Program-made: the position numbers and the translations under genes
Shown here: one piece after another, positions 49,204 through 50,008 of the stretch
Layout of the letters: each line of letters starts with the position of its first letter
Position numbering within the stretch: the first letter of the stretch is position 1
Notes under the pieces: model-generated
Database searches by the model: none
What the model was told of the DNA's origin: nothing
What the model saw: only the letters and a program-made list of their open reading frames with translations
DNA from: Chitinivorax sp. PXF-14
Lineage (GTDB): Bacteria; Pseudomonadota; Gammaproteobacteria; Burkholderiales; SCOH01
Length of the DNA: 50,008 bases
Reading direction: 5' to 3'
Assembly (NCBI RefSeq): GCF_040812015.1
Contig: NZ_JBFNXJ010000023.1
Coordinates: 1 to 50,008 of the forward strand

Positions 49204-49734
49204 ATGGCGGACGGCATGATCGAACGGGAGAATCTCATCTTGGCGGCCCAGACGGGCGACCAAGCGGCGATCTCCCGTCTGCTCACGGTCTGTCAGGCGG
49301 ATGCCCGCCGCTATGCGCGCAGGCACTGCCACGCCAGCGATGTTGATGATGCCGTCCAGGAGTCGCTGCTGATTATTTCGCGCAAGGTCACGAGCCTGAA
49401 AGCCGCAATGGCGTTTTCCTCCTGGCTGTTCACCGTCATCAAACGCGAGTGCCGCAGGCTCGAACGCATGATGTTCAAGCATGAGCCACTGGAAGACGAG
49501 GTGGCCGAGCAGCAGTTGGCCTGCCGCACTGATGAGGCCTTGAGGATCGACCTTGCGCATGCGCTCGAATCATTGCCAGCGCACTACCTTGAGGTCGTAT
49601 TGCTGCGGGACTTTGAAGAACTGACCATAGCGGAAATCGCTGAGCGCCTCGGCGAGCAACCAGGTGCTGTCAAGAGTCGGCTGCACCGTGCCCGCGAACT
49701 CGTGCGCGAATATCTTTTGAGTCCAAGCGACTGA
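49204..49734 (+). CDS. ECF-type RNA polymerase sigma factor
   Basis: The 176-residue protein has sigma region 2 (DARRYARRHCHASDVDDAVQ, then ISRKVTSLKAAMAFSSWLFT) and region 4 (ALESLPAHYLEVVLLRDFEE, LTIAEIAERLGEQPGAVKSR). It is a complete extracytoplasmic-function sigma factor. It lies three bases after the DUF2892 gene and behind promoter C, so it is probably self-activating and also directs promoters A and B. No typical anti-sigma gene with a zinc motif is nearby. An in-frame ATG four codons later is an alternative start. Confidence 0.93.
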   Translation: MADGMIERENLILAAQTGDQAAISRLLTVCQADARRYARRHCHASDVDDAVQESLLIISRKVTSLKAAMAFSSWLFTVIKRECRRLERMMFKHEPLEDEVAEQQLACRTDEALRIDLAHALESLPAHYLEVVLLRDFEELTIAEIAERLGEQPGAVKSRLHRARELVREYLLSPSD

Positions 49735-49740
49735 CCTGTA

Positions 49741-50008
49741 TCAGGCACTGGTCAGCAGCTTTTTCCCGTCAGGACGCAACTCACCCTTTGGCGAAATGTG
49801 TCGATACAGGGTCTGTCGCGTGATGCCGAGTTCCTGACATAGATCGCCGACCTTGGTTTCCGGCTTCCCCATCGCCGCCATCGCCAGGCGCAGCTTGGCG
49901 GCGGTCATTTTGAACGGCCGGCCGCCATTCCGGCCGCGCGCCCGTGCCGACGCCAAGCCCGCCACGGTTCGCTCGGCGATCAGCTCGCGCTCGAACTCGG
50001 CCAGCGCC
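49741..50008 (-). CDS. tnpR: Serine resolvase, C-terminal part (gene runs off the window)
   Basis: The frame is open to the window edge and reads LALAEFERELIAERTVAGLA, a basic GRNGGRPFKMT segment, and a Hin-type helix-turn-helix (VGDLCQELGITRQTLYRHIS). This is the C-terminal half of a Tn3-family serine resolvase, a different lineage from the one at 3172-3774. The start and catalytic serine lie beyond 50008. It marks another transposon to the right, convergent with the sigma factor gene. Confidence 0.9.
   Translation of the reverse strand, partial: ALAEFERELIAERTVAGLASARARGRNGGRPFKMTAAKLRLAMAAMGKPETKVGDLCQELGITRQTLYRHISPKGELRPDGKKLLTSA

Noticed and set aside
1..50008. rRNA and tRNA genes
   Set aside because: No rRNA signature or cloverleaf with a CCA-type end was noticed; a covariance-model search would be needed to exclude small RNAs.

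Overview
The window looks like a large accessory plasmid of a betaproteobacterium (Burkholderiales or Rhodocyclales type). This is inferred from GC-rich coding, a KfrA-like coiled-coil regulator beside a plasmid tyrosine recombinase, a ParA/ParB/parS partition locus, and an iteron origin with a Rep initiator. No rRNA, tRNA, ribosomal protein or core metabolic gene was seen. Host and plasmid type are inference; the genes below are read from the sequence.

Layout. (1) 127-7401 is a complete Tn3-family transposon with 38-bp terminal repeats. It carries tnpA, tnpR, a YafQ-type toxin-antitoxin pair and cargo (PAP2 phosphatase, CDF-like cation transporter, MFS transporter). It abuts a beheaded arsR. 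(2) 7403-12478 is an arsenic operon, arsR-arsC-phosphatase-arsD-arsA-arsC-aquaglyceroporin, with no ArsB or Acr3 pump in sight. (3) 12591-14434 is phage-derived debris: a DUF2703::PAPS-reductase chimera, a Dam-type methylase and a clipped M48-like peptidase. An H-NS-like gene follows. (4) 15.2-21.6 kb is plasmid backbone: integrase, an unknown partner, kfrA with palindromic operators, a distant parS, a WGR-like protein, and an unknown gene with a probable frameshift. (5) 21.6-31.5 kb is a type I restriction-modification operon. It has extra genes between hsdM and hsdS and an ISL3-type transposase overlapping the hsdR stop. (6) 32.0-37.3 kb holds parS sites, parB, parA, about 16 iterons and rep. 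(7) 37.3-43.9 kb is an SOS block: imuA-imuB-dnaE2 behind a LexA box, divergent from an unknown gene and an SRAP (YedK/HMCES) gene. (8) 44.4-50.0 kb is a metal and thiol-redox island. It sits behind a Tn21-type and a Tn5053/Tn402-type terminal repeat and ends in a second resolvase cut by the window edge.

The most interesting system is in 45.1-49.7 kb. merR, merT and merP are followed not by merA but by a CxxC AhpD-like protein. Next come two divergent operons and a third transcript. One operon encodes a secreted peptide in which all ten cysteines lie in Lys-Cys pairs, together with a His-rich DUF6969-like protein. The other encodes a periplasmic c-type cytochrome, a periplasmic thioredoxin and a CcdA-type electron carrier. 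The third encodes a DUF2892 membrane protein and an ECF sigma factor. Each of the three transcripts is preceded by the same promoter-like sequence, GCGAAYC(N) then 17 bases then CTCTTAG. I infer an autoregulated sigma-factor mini-regulon that makes a cysteine-rich periplasmic metal trap and keeps it reduced, joined to mercury-type import. This is a hypothesis from sequence.
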